Source: Candidatus Phelpsiimicrobium noxiivivens
Lineage (GTDB): Bacteria > Omnitrophota > Gorgyraeia > Velamenicoccales > Velamenicoccaceae
Assembly (NCBI GenBank): GCA_001873995.1
Contig: MNVR01000035.1
Coordinates: 28,397-92,396 of the forward strand
Reading direction: 5' to 3'
DNA length: 64,000 nt
Positions 1 through 8,031 of this stretch are shown piece by piece. The notes beneath the pieces are model-generated. The model made no database searches. It was given only the letters and a program-made list of their open reading frames with translations, and was not told the DNA's origin. Position 1 is the stretch's first letter, and each line of letters opens with the position of its first letter. The translations under genes were made by a program, and so were the position numbers.

Positions 1-1
1 G

Positions 2-910
2 CTATTGACCCTTCAGTTGGCTTTTTTTATAACTGTAGCTCCGCTGTTAAGCGGCCTGATCACAAAAATAAAGAATAATATCAGGATGCGCGAGGGCCAA
101 AGTGTTTTTCAGCCCTATTATAATTTAGTAAAGCTTTTTTCAAAGAGTGAGGTAATATCTGGGACTGCTTCCTGGATATTCAGGTCAGCGCCTTTTGTGG
201 TGTTTTCTTCAACACTTACGGCGGCCCTTCTTATACCTGTATTTATTTTTACAAGCCCCGCTCATACCATGGGAGATCTTTTGGCCATGGTATTTATTTT
301 TGCTTTAGGCCGTTTTTTCCTGGCTCTTGCTGCCCTGGACACAGGAAGTTCTTTCGGCGGCATGGGTTCATCAAGAGAAATGTTTATTTCAAGCCTGGTA
401 GAACCCGCGCTGTGCATGGTGATATTCGCGGTATCTCTGCAGTTCGGCTCAACGGATATTTCCACGTTCAGCGGCGCGCATGCAATATCGGTCTCTTCCA
501 TTGTAGCCGCGCTCGCTTTATTCCTTGTTTCCATAGCGGAAACTTCCCGCATACCTGTGGATAATCAAGAGACACATTTAGAATTGACCATGGTGCACGA
601 GGCCATGGTATTAGAGTATTCTGGCAGGCCGCTGGCATTGATCGAGATGGCTTCTTACATAAAACAGATGGTATTCTTTTTCCTGATCGCCCAGATAGTC
701 TTCCCGATCTGCCTGCCTTCTTACGAAAATTTGGCACAGGCGTTCTCCTGGGCCTCATGGTATTGTGTCAGGATAATCCTTATTTCTATCGCAGCGGCTT
801 TGGTAGAGGTGGCCGTCGCCAAGATGAGGCTGTTGCGGGTAGCAGATTTTCTGGAATTTGCTTTTGTTTTAGGTGTCATAGCTTGTGTATGCGCGATCGT
901 AGGAGTATAA
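2..910 (+). CDS. NuoH/HyfC-like membrane subunit of an Ehr-type complex (5' partial)
   Basis: Membrane subunit that anchors the peripheral arm in complex I and group 4 hydrogenases and forms the quinone/ion-channel junction. About 302 residues with roughly eight hydrophobic segments. The N-terminal APLLSG and the later SRIPVDNQETHLELTMVHEAM region with conserved acidic residues are typical of the NuoH/HycD/HyfC family. The reading frame is open to the left edge, and the first possible start in view is a TTG at 5, so a few N-terminal codons are probably missing. It is followed after 1 nt by the HyfE-like gene. It belongs to the operon running to 7317. An upstream antiporter subunit (HyfB-like) is likely but out of view. 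Confidence 0.9.
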   Translation, partial: LLTLQLAFFITVAPLLSGLITKIKNNIRMREGQSVFQPYYNLVKLFSKSEVISGTASWIFRSAPFVVFSSTLTAALLIPVFIFTSPAHTMGDLLAMVFIFALGRFFLALAALDTGSSFGGMGSSREMFISSLVEPALCMVIFAVSLQFGSTDISTFSGAHAISVSSIVAALALFLVSIAETSRIPVDNQETHLELTMVHEAMVLEYSGRPLALIEMASYIKQMVFFFLIAQIVFPICLPSYENLAQAFSWASWYCVRIILISIAAALVEVAVAKMRLLRVADFLEFAFVLGVIACVCAIVGV

Positions 911-911
911 C

Positions 912-1547
912 ATGCAGGGTATAATATTATTTACGGTTTTAGCCTCAACATATCTCATGGTCATCGCGAAAAGAATGCCTGCTTTGATCCGCGGCTTTCG
1001 TTTCCAGTCGTTCTGCCTATTCGCGCTGACTTTGATCATGGCGTTTAGCGAGCACAGGCTGGATCTATATATCATCGCGGTGCTGCTATTCGTTTTAAAA
1101 GTTTCTCTTATACCGCATTTTTTATACCGGACCATCAGAAGAATAAGGGCAAATGAAAACCTGGGCCTATTTATAAATCCACAGTTGTCCCTGATATGGG
1201 CTATGGCGTTTACCTATTTGTCCTGGATCTTTGCCGCGCGTTTGGCTGTTTTTGGCCAAGCTATACTAATCGGTGTGATGGCCATAGCTTTTTTTATCAT
1301 TTTGGCCGGTATGTTTTTAATGATGTCCCGGATGTCCGCGCTCGCGCAGATCATAGGGCTATTAGTCATGGAGAATGGGTTATTCATGCTTGCCTCAACG
1401 GTCTCCGGAGGTATGCCTTTTTTTGTGGAGATCGCCATCTTCTTTGACGTGTTCATGAGTGTTCTGATAATGGGCATTTTTGTCTTTCGTATCAACAAAC
1501 TTTTTACGCACATTGATGTAAATAAACTTTCGCGTTTGAAGGGATAA
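912..1547 (+). CDS. HyfE-like membrane subunit
   Basis: Small hydrophobic protein of 211 residues with about six to seven predicted transmembrane segments. It resembles hydrogenase-4 component E (HyfE), whose C-terminal part is NuoK-like. Its place between NuoH-like and antiporter-like genes matches the hyf order C-E-F. Likely part of the ion-translocating membrane arm. It starts 1 nt after the previous stop and ends 3 nt before the next start, so it is tightly coupled. Assignment rests on hydropathy and gene order more than on a single motif. Confidence 0.8.
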   Translation: MQGIILFTVLASTYLMVIAKRMPALIRGFRFQSFCLFALTLIMAFSEHRLDLYIIAVLLFVLKVSLIPHFLYRTIRRIRANENLGLFINPQLSLIWAMAFTYLSWIFAARLAVFGQAILIGVMAIAFFIILAGMFLMMSRMSALAQIIGLLVMENGLFMLASTVSGGMPFFVEIAIFFDVFMSVLIMGIFVFRINKLFTHIDVNKLSRLKG

Positions 1548-1550
1548 GGC

Positions 1551-3008
1551 ATGCAGATATCTTTGATACTGGGAATACCAGCCTTGCTTTCCATAGGCGC
1601 ATTGTTCCTCGGGAAGCGAAAGATCTTTGGGATAGTCAATTGCATCGGTTATCTGACGGTATTGTGTTGCGCGATAGGCCTGTTCATAGAAATGATATTA
1701 TCAAACAGCGCCAAGGTTTTTCGGAGTTTTATATACCTGGACCTCTTAAGCGCGTATTTCATACTGGTCATCTCAGTAGTAGCTTTCGCGGCATCCATTT
1801 ATTCTATCGGCTACATCAAAAAAGACATCGCGAATAAGGCAATATCAGAGAATAAAGCCAGGTTCTATTACTGCCTTTTTGATCTGTTCTGCTTTTCCAT
1901 GTTCTTAGTCCCTGCCGTGAATAACCTGGGCATACTATGGGTGGCCATTGAAATGACCACTCTTATCTCTGCGTTCCTTGTGGGATTTTATAATTCTAAA
2001 GAATCAGTTGAGGCCGCGTGGAAATATATCATCATTTGTTCCGTGGGCATCATTTTCGCGCTTTTAGGCACAATACTTCTTGTCTACGCGCTTTCTATTT
2101 CCGGATTGAGCAAGAGCCTCAACTGGTCGGACATTGTGCCAGTGGCGCATCTATTGGATAAAAATATCCTCAAAGTCGCGTTTATTTTTATCCTCGTAGG
2201 ATACGGGACAAAGGCAGGCCTGGCGCCCATGCATACCTGGCTGCCCGACGCGCATAGCCAGGCCGTGGCTCCCATAAGCGCGCTTCTCTCCGGGGTATTA
2301 TTAAAAACTGCAATATACGCCATTTTAAGATTTGGCATTATCGTGATCAAGGGAGTTGGTTTTGCGTATTTTGGCAACCTGATGATCTTATTGGGTATGC
2401 TCTCTTTGGCTATATCATGCGGCTTTATTCTGGTACAGAAAGACCTAAAGAGATTGCTTGCTTATCATAGCATTGAACATGTAGGCATCATCTCTATCGG
2501 CTTTGGGATAGGCGGGGCATTAGGCATAGGCGGCGCCTTGCTGCATATATTTAATCATGCCGTAACAAAGTCACTTATGTTTTTTGGCGCCGGTAATGTC
2601 GTCAATAAATACCAGACGCATAATATGCATATCATACGAGGAGTACTACGCGCGATGCCATTTACGGGGTTTATGCTTCTTATGGGAGCTTTTGCCCTCG
2701 CGGGCATGGCGCCTTTTTCTATTTTTATAAGCGAGATCTTGATCATATGCTCCGCTTTTCTTAAAGGGTCTTATCTTGTAGCTTTTTTATTATTGGGTTT
2801 TATCGCCATTATTTTTGGCGCGGTCGTGCATCATTTTAGTAAAATACTATTCGGCAACGCGCCTAAGGGCATGTCTGTGGAAAAAGAACCCTTAAGCGGA
2901 AAACTGGCATTTTTATTCTTGTCCTTTCCGATCTGCGCGCTATGGATCGCTCTGCTTTTTACAAATAAGGACCTCACATGGATCATCCAGAAATTATTCC
3001 AGGCATAA
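1551..3008 (+). CDS. HyfF/NuoN-like antiporter subunit
   Basis: A 485-residue Mrp/NuoL-N-M family protein with about 14 transmembrane segments. The stretch around residues 222-260 (GTKAGLAPMHTWLPDAHS, then the TAIYAILRF helix) is the family signature, with the conserved lysine and histidine of the proton channel. A second conserved segment, AYHSIEHVGII, sits near residue 305. It should translocate H+ or Na+ when the complex is reduced. The downstream large-subunit gene overlaps its last 31 bp in another frame. Confidence 0.92.
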   Translation: MQISLILGIPALLSIGALFLGKRKIFGIVNCIGYLTVLCCAIGLFIEMILSNSAKVFRSFIYLDLLSAYFILVISVVAFAASIYSIGYIKKDIANKAISENKARFYYCLFDLFCFSMFLVPAVNNLGILWVAIEMTTLISAFLVGFYNSKESVEAAWKYIIICSVGIIFALLGTILLVYALSISGLSKSLNWSDIVPVAHLLDKNILKVAFIFILVGYGTKAGLAPMHTWLPDAHSQAVAPISALLSGVLLKTAIYAILRFGIIVIKGVGFAYFGNLMILLGMLSLAISCGFILVQKDLKRLLAYHSIEHVGIISIGFGIGGALGIGGALLHIFNHAVTKSLMFFGAGNVVNKYQTHNMHIIRGVLRAMPFTGFMLLMGAFALAGMAPFSIFISEILIICSAFLKGSYLVAFLLLGFIAIIFGAVVHHFSKILFGNAPKGMSVEKEPLSGKLAFLFLSFPICALWIALLFTNKDLTWIIQKLFQA

Positions 3009-4555
3009 AAAATAAGTTCGTGGATCTTAACCCGCTTTCCGTTTCCATGCCCTATCCGGATGAAGTGGTTTTACAAATAGATCCGCGGGATTTTAAAAAT
3101 ACCTGCCTGGCGCTGCATAAGATACTTTTTTCTCCGGTCATGGCGCTTTTTGCTCTGGATGAAAGAAGAGAAACAGGAAACTACAGGATCAATGCTATAT
3201 TCTTAGATCTTAAGAACAGCCGCTGGATCACAGCCAGTATAGCTGTCGCTCAGGATGTTCCATGCTTTGATTCACTGGCAAAGAGCATATACTCAGCAAA
3301 TCTCTTTGAAAGAGAGATCTGGGAAATGTTCGGGATCGAGCCAAAGGGCCATCCCGACCTGAGACGGCTGAGGCTGCACGATGAAGTCTGCGCCAAAGAA
3401 AATTATCCCTTGCGTAAAGATTTTCAAAAAATACAATACGGCGATCCAAGCGATTATAAATTTGCCAGGGTGGAAGGCGATGGCATATTTGAAGTCCCTG
3501 TCGGGCCGGTGCACGCAGGAATAATTGAGCCTGGGCATTTCAGATTCAGCGTTGCCGGAGAGCCTATCATAAACTTAGAGCTAAGGCTTGGATTCACGCA
3601 TAGGGGCGTAGAAAAACTCTTTGAAGGCAAGCGTTATCCTGACGCGATCAAGCTCTCAGAACGTATCTCAGGCGACTCAAGTTTTGCCCATAGCCTTGCT
3701 TTTACCCAGGCCGCGGAAAAGATATCGGGCGCGCTTATACCAACACAAGCGGCTTATTTAAGATGCATCTTCTTAGAACTTGAACGCATGTATAATCACG
3801 CGAATGATATAGGCGGCATAGCAACTGATGTAGGGTTTAGCTTCCCCTCTGCCTATGCCTCGATCATTAAAGAAGCGATCCTTCAATTAAACGATAGGCT
3901 TACCGGCAGCAGATATCTTAGATCGATCAATACCGTAGGGGGAGTTTTAACCGATATTGACGAAAACAAGAAACAAATACTTATTGATGCCCTGAAACAC
4001 ATAAAACATGATTTTGATGAATTGGTTAAAATGTTATATTCCAGCGTTTCTTTTATGGACAGAGTGGATACTACGGGAGTTTTACGCAGAAAAACCGCCG
4101 AGGACTTGGGCGTAGTCGGCCTTATCGCGCGCGCTTCAGGCATACCTACGGATTTGAGAAAGTATTTTTCGGACATATACAAAGAAGCCAAACTTAAAAT
4201 GGCAACACAGGAATCCGGAGATGTCTTAGCCAGATTAAGGGTCAGGATCTCTGAATTCAAAGAATCATGCCGTTTGACTGAAGAATTCACGGCAAGGCTT
4301 AATAAAGGCGAAATATTAAGAACAGGGCCTGTATCAAAAGGCGGCAGTGCCTTAGGTTACGCGGAAGGATGGCGCGGGCCGGTTTTGTACTGGCTTAAAA
4401 CAGACCCCACGGGCTTGATCCAGAGATGCAAGATAGTTGACCCGTCTTTTCTCAACTGGCAAGGGCTATCGTATGCCGTATTAGGGAATATTATCCCTGA
4501 TTTTCCGCTGTGTAACAAAAGCTTTGATCTGTCATATTCAGGAAACGATCTTTAA
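2978..4555 (+). CDS. NuoCD-like fused large subunit lacking the NiFe-binding cysteines (Ehr type)
   Basis: Residues 1-150 are NuoC/HycE-N-like, ending in the usual NYPLRKDF; residues 165-525 are the NuoD/hydrogenase large-subunit fold. The first metal motif RxCGxC reads R229-I-S231-G-D-S234, and the second, DPCxxC, reads D488-P-S490-F-L-N493. All four NiFe ligands are therefore replaced by Ser, Ser, Ser and Asn, while flanking hydrogenase-like sequence (FAHS) remains. It cannot hold a standard NiFe site, so it fits the energy-converting hydrogenase-related (Ehr) complexes rather than a hydrogenase. The actual substrate is unknown. The start overlaps the antiporter gene by 31 bp. Confidence 0.92.
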   Translation: MDHPEIIPGIKNKFVDLNPLSVSMPYPDEVVLQIDPRDFKNTCLALHKILFSPVMALFALDERRETGNYRINAIFLDLKNSRWITASIAVAQDVPCFDSLAKSIYSANLFEREIWEMFGIEPKGHPDLRRLRLHDEVCAKENYPLRKDFQKIQYGDPSDYKFARVEGDGIFEVPVGPVHAGIIEPGHFRFSVAGEPIINLELRLGFTHRGVEKLFEGKRYPDAIKLSERISGDSSFAHSLAFTQAAEKISGALIPTQAAYLRCIFLELERMYNHANDIGGIATDVGFSFPSAYASIIKEAILQLNDRLTGSRYLRSINTVGGVLTDIDENKKQILIDALKHIKHDFDELVKMLYSSVSFMDRVDTTGVLRRKTAEDLGVVGLIARASGIPTDLRKYFSDIYKEAKLKMATQESGDVLARLRVRISEFKESCRLTEEFTARLNKGEILRTGPVSKGGSALGYAEGWRGPVLYWLKTDPTGLIQRCKIVDPSFLNWQGLSYAVLGNIIPDFPLCNKSFDLSYSGNDL

Positions 4556-4558
4556 GCT

Positions 4559-5068
4559 ATGCTGCATATACTAAAAAATAGGATCTTAAAAGGCGTCGTC
4601 ACCCGGCACATTGGGCTTAAACTATCCAAAGAGATAGAGTCGGCCGGTTCTGAATTGAGCTCATTGATCCGGAAAAAATTCGGCAGGTCCCTGCATATAC
4701 GCGAAGTTGACACCGGTTCTTGCGGGGCATGCGAATCAGAGATCATCGCGGCAAATAACCCTATTTATGACTTACAGCGGTTTGGCATCCAATTTGTAGC
4801 CTCGCCCAGGCACGCAGACTGCCTTTTGGCCACCGGCCCCGTATCCAAAAATATGTTTATGGCCCTCAAGAAGACCTATGAAGCCATGCCTGAGCCTAAA
4901 TTTGTCATTACCTGCGGAGATTGCGCTTTAGACGGAGGATTATTTAAAGATTCTTATTACGTCCAAGGCCCTGTAAAAGATATCCTTCCGGTCGTCTTAC
5001 ATATTCCAGGCTGCCCTCCGGATCCTTTAACGATAATAACAACCCTGCTGGATTTTTTAAGAAAATGA
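4559..5068 (+). CDS. NuoB/HycG-like small subunit with one 4Fe-4S cluster
   Basis: A 169-residue homologue of NuoB/HyfI, the subunit carrying the terminal [4Fe-4S] cluster next to the catalytic or quinone site. Cysteines lie in SCGAC, in TCGDC and in the GCPPDP motif near the C terminus, so the cluster appears intact although the partner large subunit has lost its NiFe ligands. It starts 3 nt after the large-subunit stop. No 2x[4Fe-4S] HyfH/NuoI-type subunit follows it, unlike in hyf or nuo operons. Confidence 0.9.
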   Translation: MLHILKNRILKGVVTRHIGLKLSKEIESAGSELSSLIRKKFGRSLHIREVDTGSCGACESEIIAANNPIYDLQRFGIQFVASPRHADCLLATGPVSKNMFMALKKTYEAMPEPKFVITCGDCALDGGLFKDSYYVQGPVKDILPVVLHIPGCPPDPLTIITTLLDFLRK

Positions 5069-5074
5069 AGCGCT

Positions 5075-5893
5075 ATGAAAATATTAAGTAAGGAAGTTTT
5101 GGCCAGCGATAAAGGCGCGCGGATAGTAAAGGTCATTGTCCAATCACCTGATATCGCCGCCAAAGCAAAGGCGGGACAGTTCGTTGTCCTGATGGTAAAG
5201 GAAGAAGGCGAAAGAATACCTTTGACCATCGTAAAGGCTGATCCAAGCAAAGGCTCTATTGAACTTATCGCGCAAGAAGCCGGGCTTACCACAAGGTTGC
5301 TGGCTGCTACAAAAACAGGAGACTCCCTCTATTCTATTACCGGACCTCTGGGACATCCTACTGACATCAAGCGCTACGGAAAAGTCATACTAGTAGGCGG
5401 AGGTGTAGGCATCGCTGAGATACTGCCTGTTGCCAAGGCATTAAAAGATGCCGGCAATAATGTTACCGCCATAATCGGATCTCGCAATAAAGAACTTTTA
5501 ATCCTTGAACGCGAATTAAAAACAGCCTCAGACGAATGCATTGTCATAACAGACGATGGTTCATATGGCCGCAAGGGATTTGTAACCCAAGCCCTCAAAG
5601 AACTGCTTGAAAGCTCAAAATATGATCTTGTATATGCCGTAGGCCCCATACCCATGATGAAGACTGTTTCCGTAATAACAAAACCGTTAGGAGTGCTAAC
5701 CCTTGTTTCTCTTAACGCTATCATGGTTGACGGTACCGGTATGTGCGGCTGCTGCAGGGTCAGCGTAAACAACGAAGTGAAATTCAGCTGTGTTGACGGC
5801 CCTGAATTTGACGCGAGCCAAATCGACTGGGATGAGCTCTCAAAACGTAATAGTATTTATTGTGAAAAAGAAAAACATATTTGCCGGATATGA
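5075..5893 (+). CDS. NfnA/SudB-like NAD(P)H-binding flavoprotein with 2Fe-2S centre
   Basis: A 272-residue protein of the ferredoxin-NADP reductase/dihydroorotate dehydrogenase electron-transfer family. It has an FAD-binding beta barrel (1-100), a nucleotide-binding lobe (GGGVGIAEILP near 108; VGPIPMMK near 190) and a C-terminal cysteine cluster (GTGMCGCCRV, then SCVDGPEF) for [2Fe-2S]. This is the architecture of the small subunit of NfnAB (NADH-dependent ferredoxin:NADP+ oxidoreductase) and of sulfide dehydrogenase. It starts 6 nt after the NuoB-like gene and overlaps the next gene by ATGA. Confidence 0.9.
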   Translation: MKILSKEVLASDKGARIVKVIVQSPDIAAKAKAGQFVVLMVKEEGERIPLTIVKADPSKGSIELIAQEAGLTTRLLAATKTGDSLYSITGPLGHPTDIKRYGKVILVGGGVGIAEILPVAKALKDAGNNVTAIIGSRNKELLILERELKTASDECIVITDDGSYGRKGFVTQALKELLESSKYDLVYAVGPIPMMKTVSVITKPLGVLTLVSLNAIMVDGTGMCGCCRVSVNNEVKFSCVDGPEFDASQIDWDELSKRNSIYCEKEKHICRI

Positions 5894-7317
5894 AAAAAGA
5901 ACCAATTAGGCCTAAGGAAAAAGACATCATTCCCAGGGTTAAGGGTTTTGATGAAGTAGTACAGGGCTTTTCCGAACAAGAAGCGCTGCAAGAGGCGGCG
6001 CGTTGCATCCAATGTAAAGACCCCAAATGCATAGCGGGTTGCCCTGTCGGTATTGATATTAAGGCATTTATAAACCAGATAACTAAAAAAGATCACGACG
6101 GCGCGTATTTTACCATCTGTCAAAAGAATAACTTCCCTTCTATCTGCGGACGGATATGCCCGGCCGAATATCAATGCCGCAAGGCCTGTGTGTTTACTAA
6201 TAAACGATCACCATTTGCGTCTAAAGAGGCCATAAATATCCATTTTCTAGAAAGATTTGTAGGAGACAACGGCGCCCGTAAAGGCCTCCAGGCAAAAGCA
6301 GAAGGCAATAATAAATATTCTGGGATGAAAGTAGCTGTCGTCGGTTCAGGCCCAGCCGGCTTATGCTGCGCCGGAGAACTGGCAAAGCGCGGTATTAAGG
6401 CCGTCATTTTCGAAGGGCTGCATAAAACTGGCGGGGTCTTAAGATACGGCATCCCTCCTTTCAGGCTTCCGAACAATATTTTGGATCTTGAGATAGATTC
6501 GCTTAAAAAACTAGGCGTTGAAATAAAAACTAATTACATTATCGGCAGAGTAAAAACGATAGATGAGCTTTTCGCCGAAGGTTTTCGCGCCATTTTCCTT
6601 GGACTTGGCGCAGGCGTGCCTTCTTTTATAGGTATTCCTGGCGAAAATTTGTGCAATATTTATTCGGCGAATGAATTTTTAACCAGAGTTAACCTGATGC
6701 GCGCCCATAAATTTCCCGAATACCACACACCGGTCAATATAGGCAAACATATAATAGTTATAGGGGGCGGGAATACGGCGATAGACGCGGCACGTGTTGC
6801 CCTAAGGCTCCAGCATATGAATGGAATTGAGCAGGATACCTCTATTTCCTATAGGCGCACTGAGGCAGAGATGCCGGCGCGCCGGCTTGAAATAGAACAT
6901 GCCAGGGAAGAAGGCGTCAAATTCGACCTTTTAGTAAAACCTGAAAGCTTCGTAGGCGATGAAAAAGGTTTTGTCAGAAAGATGCGTTCTTCGCGGTGTA
7001 AACTCGCAGAGCAGGATAACAGCGGCAGGCGCAGGCCGATCGTCATTCCTGACAGCTCTTTTGAAGCTGATTGCGATCTTGCTATAATAGCTATAGGATC
7101 AGGGGCCAACAAAATACTTACCAGCGTTACGCCTCGGCTTGCAATTGATCAATACGGCAACGTCACGATCAACCCTGAGACTATGGAAACTTCCATAAAG
7201 GGAGTTTTCGCCGGAGGAGATATTACCGCGGGTGAAGGAACTGTTATAGAAGCAATGGGGATGGCCAAAAAAGCGTCTTGCGCTATTTTGAATTATTTAG
7301 AAAAACGCTATAATTAA
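5890..7317 (+). CDS. NfnB/SudA-like glutamate-synthase-small-subunit-type flavoprotein
   Basis: A 475-residue partner of the preceding gene. The N-terminal domain has two cysteine sets (CIQCKDPKCIAGCP; CGRICPAEYQCRKAC) for two [4Fe-4S] clusters, then two Rossmann folds (VVGSGPAGL near 150; VIGGGNTAIDAAR near 295) and the C-terminal GGDITAGEGTVIEAM of GltD-type proteins. The ATG at 5890 forms an ATGA overlap with the previous stop; an in-frame TTG at 5881 is less likely. NfnAB-type pairs couple NADH, NADPH and ferredoxin. Placement behind the Ehr-type complex suggests it feeds or drains electrons for it. This is the last gene of the operon. Confidence 0.9.
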   Translation: MKKEPIRPKEKDIIPRVKGFDEVVQGFSEQEALQEAARCIQCKDPKCIAGCPVGIDIKAFINQITKKDHDGAYFTICQKNNFPSICGRICPAEYQCRKACVFTNKRSPFASKEAINIHFLERFVGDNGARKGLQAKAEGNNKYSGMKVAVVGSGPAGLCCAGELAKRGIKAVIFEGLHKTGGVLRYGIPPFRLPNNILDLEIDSLKKLGVEIKTNYIIGRVKTIDELFAEGFRAIFLGLGAGVPSFIGIPGENLCNIYSANEFLTRVNLMRAHKFPEYHTPVNIGKHIIVIGGGNTAIDAARVALRLQHMNGIEQDTSISYRRTEAEMPARRLEIEHAREEGVKFDLLVKPESFVGDEKGFVRKMRSSRCKLAEQDNSGRRRPIVIPDSSFEADCDLAIIAIGSGANKILTSVTPRLAIDQYGNVTINPETMETSIKGVFAGGDITAGEGTVIEAMGMAKKASCAILNYLEKRYN

Positions 7318-7320
7318 AAC

Positions 7321-7348
7321 TTGACATCTGGGAGAAGTATGTTAAACT
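7321..7348 (+). promoter_or_regulatory. Sigma70-like promoter upstream of the cold-shock leader
   Basis: A perfect -35 TTGACA (7321-7326), 16-bp spacer and TAAACT (7343-7348, 4/6 to TATAAT). It lies 4 nt after the NfnB-like stop codon. Transcription from about 7355 would meet the hairpin at 7385-7420 after some 65 nt, giving either a short RNA or an attenuated csp leader. Confidence 0.5.
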
Positions 7349-7384
7349 TATTTTCGTAGTAAACAAAAGATTAGAAGTCTAGAC

Positions 7385-7420
7385 ACCGCAAGGGAAGGAT
7401 ATCTAACCTTGCGGTTTTTT
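7385..7420 (+). terminator. Rho-independent terminator/attenuator
   Basis: Perfect 9-bp stem (ACCGCAAGG with CCTTGCGGT, 13-nt loop) followed by six T. It can end the Ehr-Nfn operon, but it is also downstream of the TTGACA promoter at 7321, so it may act in the leader of the cold-shock gene. Confidence 0.8.
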
Positions 7421-7437
7421 ATTCAAGTCATTGTTTG

Positions 7438-7494
7438 CCCCGTTAGAAAGCTAAATTATCTAGCAGGTAAAGGTGATAAAGGCTTCTAACGGGG
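7438..7494. repeat. Inverted repeat in the csp leader
   Basis: Perfect 11-bp arms (CCCCGTTAGAA and TTCTAACGGGG) enclose 35 nt. A possible promoter, TTGTTT (7431) and AATTAT (7454) with 17-bp spacing, overlaps the left arm. The left arm plus 4 nt matches 14 of 15 bases at 18791-18805, so this may be a family of small repeats. A TATAAT at 7500-7505 follows the right arm. Confidence 0.6.
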
Positions 7495-7499
7495 TTTAC

Positions 7500-7505
7500 T
7501 ATAAT
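7500..7505 (+). promoter_or_regulatory. Candidate -10 box for the first cold-shock gene
   Basis: A perfect TATAAT 26 nt before the csp start codon. Transcription would begin near 7512, just before the strong ribosome-binding site AAAGGAGG at 7514-7521. No TTG-type -35 is visible at 16-18 bp. Confidence 0.45.
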
Positions 7506-7530
7506 TTTGCGCAAAGGAGGTAACAAGATA

Positions 7531-7731
7531 ATGGCAAAGGGAGTTGTTAAGTGGTTTAGTAACCAAAAAGGTTACGGTTTCATCACTCCAGAGAATGGTA
7601 AGGATGTATTCGTGCATCACACTGCTATTCAGGGAGAAGGTTACAAATCTTTAGACGAAGGCCAGCAAGTAGAGTTTGAAATAGAAAAAGGCCCTAAAGG
7701 TGAACAGGCTACGAACGTAGTCAAACTATAA
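7531..7731 (+). CDS. Cold-shock protein (CspA family)
   Basis: A 66-residue single cold-shock domain, an RNA/ssDNA chaperone. It has RNP1 KGYGFITPE and RNP2 VFVHHTAI, and starts with the typical MAKGVVKWF. The ATG at 7531 is preceded by AAAGGAGG with 9-nt spacing; an upstream in-frame TTG at 7507 would put that site inside the gene and is rejected. It has a long structured leader, as is usual for csp genes, and a terminator follows at 7748. Confidence 0.97.
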   Translation: MAKGVVKWFSNQKGYGFITPENGKDVFVHHTAIQGEGYKSLDEGQQVEFEIEKGPKGEQATNVVKL

Positions 7732-7747
7732 CCTAGAACGGAAAAAT

Positions 7748-7786
7748 AAGGTCCGGTCTCTTTATAGAGCCGGGCCTTATTTTTTT
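7748..7786 (+). terminator. Rho-independent terminator after the first csp gene
   Basis: Stem of 9 bp plus 4 bp with one bulged T (left arm from 7748, right arm ending 7778), TTAT loop, followed by a run of seven T. It separates the two cold-shock genes. Confidence 0.85.
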
Positions 7787-7804
7787 ATAACAAGGAGGCT
7801 CAAA

Positions 7805-8017
7805 GTGCATACAGGAAAAATAAAGAAATTGGTAAACGACAGAGGCTTTGGTTTCATAGCCGATACTGACGGCAGAGAAGTATTTTTTCATCAGTCCAGC
7901 CTTGTAGAAGTATCTTTCTCTGATCTTACAGAAAGCCAAGACGTAGAATTTGACGTTGAAAATTCTGCCAAAGGCCCGCGCGCCATCAATGTGCGTAAGA
8001 TAGTAGTCCCTGCTTAA
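7805..8017 (+). CDS. Second cold-shock-domain protein
   Basis: A 70-residue cold-shock domain protein, divergent from its neighbour: RNP1 is RGFGFIADT and RNP2 is VFFHQSSL. The start is GTG at 7805, with the ribosome-binding site AAGGAGG at 7792-7798. It probably uses its own promoter or read-through of the 7748 terminator. The radical SAM gene follows after a short gap and may be co-transcribed. Confidence 0.92.
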   Translation: MHTGKIKKLVNDRGFGFIADTDGREVFFHQSSLVEVSFSDLTESQDVEFDVENSAKGPRAINVRKIVVPA

Positions 8018-8031
8018 GCACAGTGCTCAAG

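Noticed and set aside
2978..4555. Functional NiFe formate hydrogenlyase
   Set aside because: All four metal-binding cysteines are substituted.
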